Of a stretch of 64,000 nucleotides of DNA, positions 60,533 to 64,000 are shown one piece after another (within the stretch, counting starts at the first letter, position 1; every line of letters starts with the position of its first letter). Source of the stretch: Apostichopus californicus (lineage: Eukaryota; Echinodermata; Holothuroidea; Aspidochirotida; Stichopodidae); NCBI GenBank assembly GCA_020650975.1, contig JAIPMN010000605.1, positions 8,287 to 72,286 on the forward strand, given 5' to 3'. A model generated the notes under the pieces. The model saw only the letters and a program-made list of their open reading frames with translations. It searched no databases and was not told the origin of the DNA. The translations under genes and the position numbers were made by a program.

Positions 60533-63500
60533 CTGAAGAAAAAATGAAGAGAAAAAAACAGATTTGTAGAAAACATTTTGACAAGCTTCAAAATTGCTAG
60601 CCATTTGTAGTTCGCAAAACCGTAACCATCCAGACTTCCACACTGACGGACAGACAAACGGACGTACATGTGGCATTTCCAATCGTCCTGTCGAACATTA
60701 ACTCCACGGACCTGCAAAGGATTATGATAGACTCACAAAAGGAGAGGACCGATTCTCAGGTGGTTCATTTGCATTTTTACCTGTTATATAATTGTAAGGT
60801 TTAAGTAGTCCAGACTTTTGAGTAAACTATTACGCTCCCCGTAAAAATCCACGAAAAACAAAAACAAAAGATGACAAATTTCCAATGCTGACTTAGTAAC
60901 ATACTGCATGGAGAGTGCTTTGTCCATATGAGCAAACTTATGGGGGTCTAAAATTCCCTAAAATTGGTCGAAACTTATCTCATGGTATAATGAATGCAAC
61001 ATCCAAATGCAATCATTATGGCCCCTTTGCTTTTGCATTCCCTATCCGATGACCCAAACAACCAAAGGTATCATCCATAAACCCACATGTGTACTGATTG
61101 GGCGGCTGATGGAGCTTGCCTGTAGGTGACATTTATTTATCCATATGACGATCGAGAAAACAACAAACAGGTGTTACTAAAAAAGTAAGCCAAAGTAAAG
61201 TGCTTTTTTTTTCTATATTTTGTTTAAGGCGTCCCCAAATTTTGCATCACTTTTCAAAACAAACAGCTTATAAATTTATAGAAAACTATCTGAAACTGAA
61301 TGCATTGGAAAAGAAAAAATAAAAGGAAAAAAGGAAAAAACAAGAAAAGAAAAAAAAACCTCTGTTTTACCTTCTACAGAGAGTTTAAATCTGCTTTCGA
61401 GAAACCGATATGTAAGTGCACTCGCAAAGTTTCACCAGAAATGGGATAAAGGGTGAGGGTATACAATGAATATGAGTTGAGATCTGGGACAAGGGTATGG
61501 GAATGGGATGGAAGATATATGGGATAGCTGCATATGTTTGAAATGGGATTTACAAAAAATATGGATGGGTGAGACAGGATGAAATGGGATAGGGGTGGGG
61601 GGGATTGGATGGGTTGTGGACTGGATACTTTTTGCATACCACCTATAAATTATGTGTAAATTGATGTTTAAAAACAATTAACAAAGTAAGACCAAATTGA
61701 TAGAGGGAGCTATAGAGGGAGCTATTAATGAATATACTAGAAACTAATATCTAGCTCCTCCAGTAGTTTCTTTATTAACACAAACTTGATTCAAGCCATC
61801 CAATACTTCAGTCATACAGTACATGTCTACTGCATATTCCACTTTATTGAAAAAGCTCTGATAATTTGATAGACACATCGCCACGTCTAACAATAAACGT
61901 CTCCAAAAAACTTTGAAGGGATAAATGGTTTGGCAAAAGCAGTATACTGCCACCTATATAGAGTAGGATGACCAAATGAGTTGACAGATGACGGAGCATA
62001 TCCAATATTTGATAGATAATTACTTTTGGAAGAGCAATTAATTTAGTGTGATCAAAATTTGAGGAAAACACATCTGTTACTCTTTTCCGTAGAGTAGTTA
62101 TTTGAGTCAGTTGCATGGTGGGCAGGTTTTCCACCTAGACCTACCACAAATGACGTAAACTTAACTTGCAATTAACCGCAATAATTAAGAGACCTTTTGT
62201 TTTTTGGGCTAATGAGTTAAATGTGGCAATGATTCAACAAAATGAGTCGATGCATCGATGTTTCACTGTCGTATTATAAAGCAAAGATTTGAAAATGTTG
62301 ATACTTTGGAGTATGACTAATTATTATACCACATTAATTACGGGCCGTCTTAGTTGATAAATTGCTATGTTCATACAGCATATTCCAAAACTTACTGGTT
62401 TTGATATTTCCGAGTGATGAGCTTACCTGTCTCCTCACAACCTTAGCACCCGATCGAAAAGAAAAAGAAGGCATGCAGGTACTTAAAATGGTAGCATGAG
62501 AAAGAAGGGCGATGACCGGGGAGCCGGTCAAAGGCGGCGCACAGTATTAAAGGGTTACCAAGGACATTCTAGGCACGGTAGAACAGGTGCTAAGGTTGTG
62601 GGGAGACAGGTAAGCGAGGAGCAAAGTAAATTCGAGTAATACTCCACATATGATTCAGATTACTAAGATATATACAGTAGTTTGTTAATTTCTGAAACCA
62701 AATTGAACATTCTGGGAAATGCAATTATCTTACGGGAAGTGATGAGGTTCGCGGGAGTGGGTGGGGTGGAGTGGGGTAAGAAGATGGAAGAGGGCATGGA
62801 AGGTCATTACTTTCTTTATCTCCTCCATTTTCATAGACTGTCATTCCTTTGTTTCACATTTTGTAATCTAACGCCAAAGCGAAGAAAAATTACTTGTAAA
62901 TCTTGACTACCGTATATATGCAACAGAGTAAAATGAGGTTACGCATTGACACCGCTGATCATAAAACTGTTTTACTCTAGAAACCTCCGGATCATAAATC
63001 ACTGATGACAGGAGACGATAAGGGAGAGCCTCGCTGAACAATCGTTGGACCTCTCCTTATCTCTTACTTGTCACCCGGAAATCTCAAACAAGCAATATGA
63101 GAAAGCTGTGAGGTGAGATAAGGAATGGAAAGTTTGGCACTGACAATTAAGAGGGAAAACAAAAACTGTCCTGGGAAGGGCACATTATCAACAAAGTTTG
63201 TTTGTATTTCACAGCAAGCGATGTTCAAAAACGTTCTCTCTCTTATCACTTGTAGATAATTGCTGAAACTCTGTCCTAGCTGTGCGAGACGAGCAAAAAG
63301 TGTCGCCCGTCGTCCGTCGGAGTGTTTATCTCACACATGACTTAAAACAAAAGAATACATTACTCCCTGCTCTTCTATCCTTTCTTATCAGACAGAAAAG
63401 ATAAATCTCATCCCCTCCCCCACCAAAAAAAATAAGGGGGTGGGGAAAAATAACAAAAGATAAAAGAAAGACAGAAGGAAAGAAAAGTAAAAGTCGGGAA

Positions 63501-64000
63501 GATTACTTTCAACATGTGCTGTACAGTAGGCCACTAGGCCTACTACTGTAGAATTTCAATTATATATACAGTTTGTGTCAAAAAAGTCACTTTCTATATA
63601 AAAATAAGCAGTTTGATAGAGCCAAAGAAAACACCCCCTTTTATTTTATTTTATTTAGCAAGGTATCTCTATTAATTGCACCCTTTTTTTTTTTATTAAA
63701 TTATCGTTTTTGGAAAATGGAAATTTGGCACAAATTCTTCAATCTAACAGTCAATTAAGCTAACAATTTAACCTGCATAGTTTTGGCCTTTTTAACAACC
63801 AAATCCAAACAAACCATGACCAAAACCAAAGAAAACATGCATTTTTTATTTTATAAACCTTCATTTAAGAATTAAATTCCTTTGCAATAAAGTAACTCTT
63901 CATTTTCTTGGTTATATTATTAAAATTCTCTTGAATTCTACTATTTACTTTTAATATCAGACCTTCCTTCAAATTATACTCAAATTACACAAATCTGTTT
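60533..64000 (-). other. Upstream intron, right edge of the window
   Basis: No upstream PH exon was found here. It contains dispersed repeat c, purine-rich tracts (61310-61360, 63360-63500) and poly-T runs. Nothing else recognised. Confidence 0.65.
62415..62627 (+). repeat. Dispersed repeat, copy c, with fold-back ends
   Basis: The fullest copy. Its right end GGTGCTAAGGTTGTGGGGAG...GTAAGC (62586-62615) is the reverse complement of 62421-62450 with one mismatch, so about 30-bp inverted ends enclose roughly 135 bp. This suggests a small fold-back or MITE-type element, of which copies a and b lack the left arm. Confidence 0.75.

Noticed and set aside
61374-61637. Minus-strand frame near the right edge, tested as the missing upstream PH exon
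   Set aside because: It lacks any likeness to the expected KEGMLTKQ region and is built from C/T-rich low-complexity sequence.

Overview
The window looks like nuclear DNA of an intron-rich invertebrate animal, most likely an invertebrate deuterostome such as an echinoderm (possibly a sea cucumber). That placement is an inference from gene structure, AT-rich introns, a tRNA-derived SINE and the look of the dispersed repeats; it is not proven. Nearly the whole window is the inside of one large minus-strand gene: a type II diacylglycerol kinase, orthologous to the vertebrate DGKD/DGKH/DGKK group and closest by eye to DGKH. I traced 23 consecutive coding exons from 60532 down to 215. They sum to 3333 nt (1111 codons) and every junction is phase-compatible. 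The first exon(s), with the N-terminus and first PH strand, lie beyond the right edge. The C-terminal SAM domain lies beyond the left edge.

Layout in transcription order (right to left): PH domain (exons 1-3, 60.5-53.7 kb); two C1 zinc fingers (exons 4-7, 37.2-26.8 kb); catalytic DGKc domain (exons 7-9, 27.1-23.9 kb); the long, poorly conserved, charged and serine-rich linker that splits the catalytic region in type II enzymes (exons 10-14, 22.3-16.5 kb); accessory catalytic domain (exons 15-19, 8.5-3.5 kb); helical region leading to the SAM domain (exons 20-23, 3.0-0.2 kb). The 16.5-kb intron between the PH and C1 exons holds two candidate alternative first exons (49609-49463 and 45235-45176). 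Each has an ATG, a good 5' splice site and the phase needed to join exon 4, so each would give an enzyme without a PH domain.

The introns are rich in tandem repeats. The most striking observation is that three separate arrays each straddle an exon/intron junction of this gene and repeat the exon edge together with its splice site: about 10 extra copies of the exon 2 donor, 6 of the exon 7 donor, and 2-3 of the exon 3 acceptor. Other repeats are a 2-kb 18-bp minisatellite, a minisatellite whose units carry a CRE/ATF-like octamer, two inverted copies of a MITE-like element, a tRNA-derived SINE, a small fold-back dispersed repeat, and two 10-N assembly gaps in homopolymer runs. I saw no second protein-coding gene, no rRNA or functional tRNA gene, no CRISPR array and no recognisable viral or LTR element.
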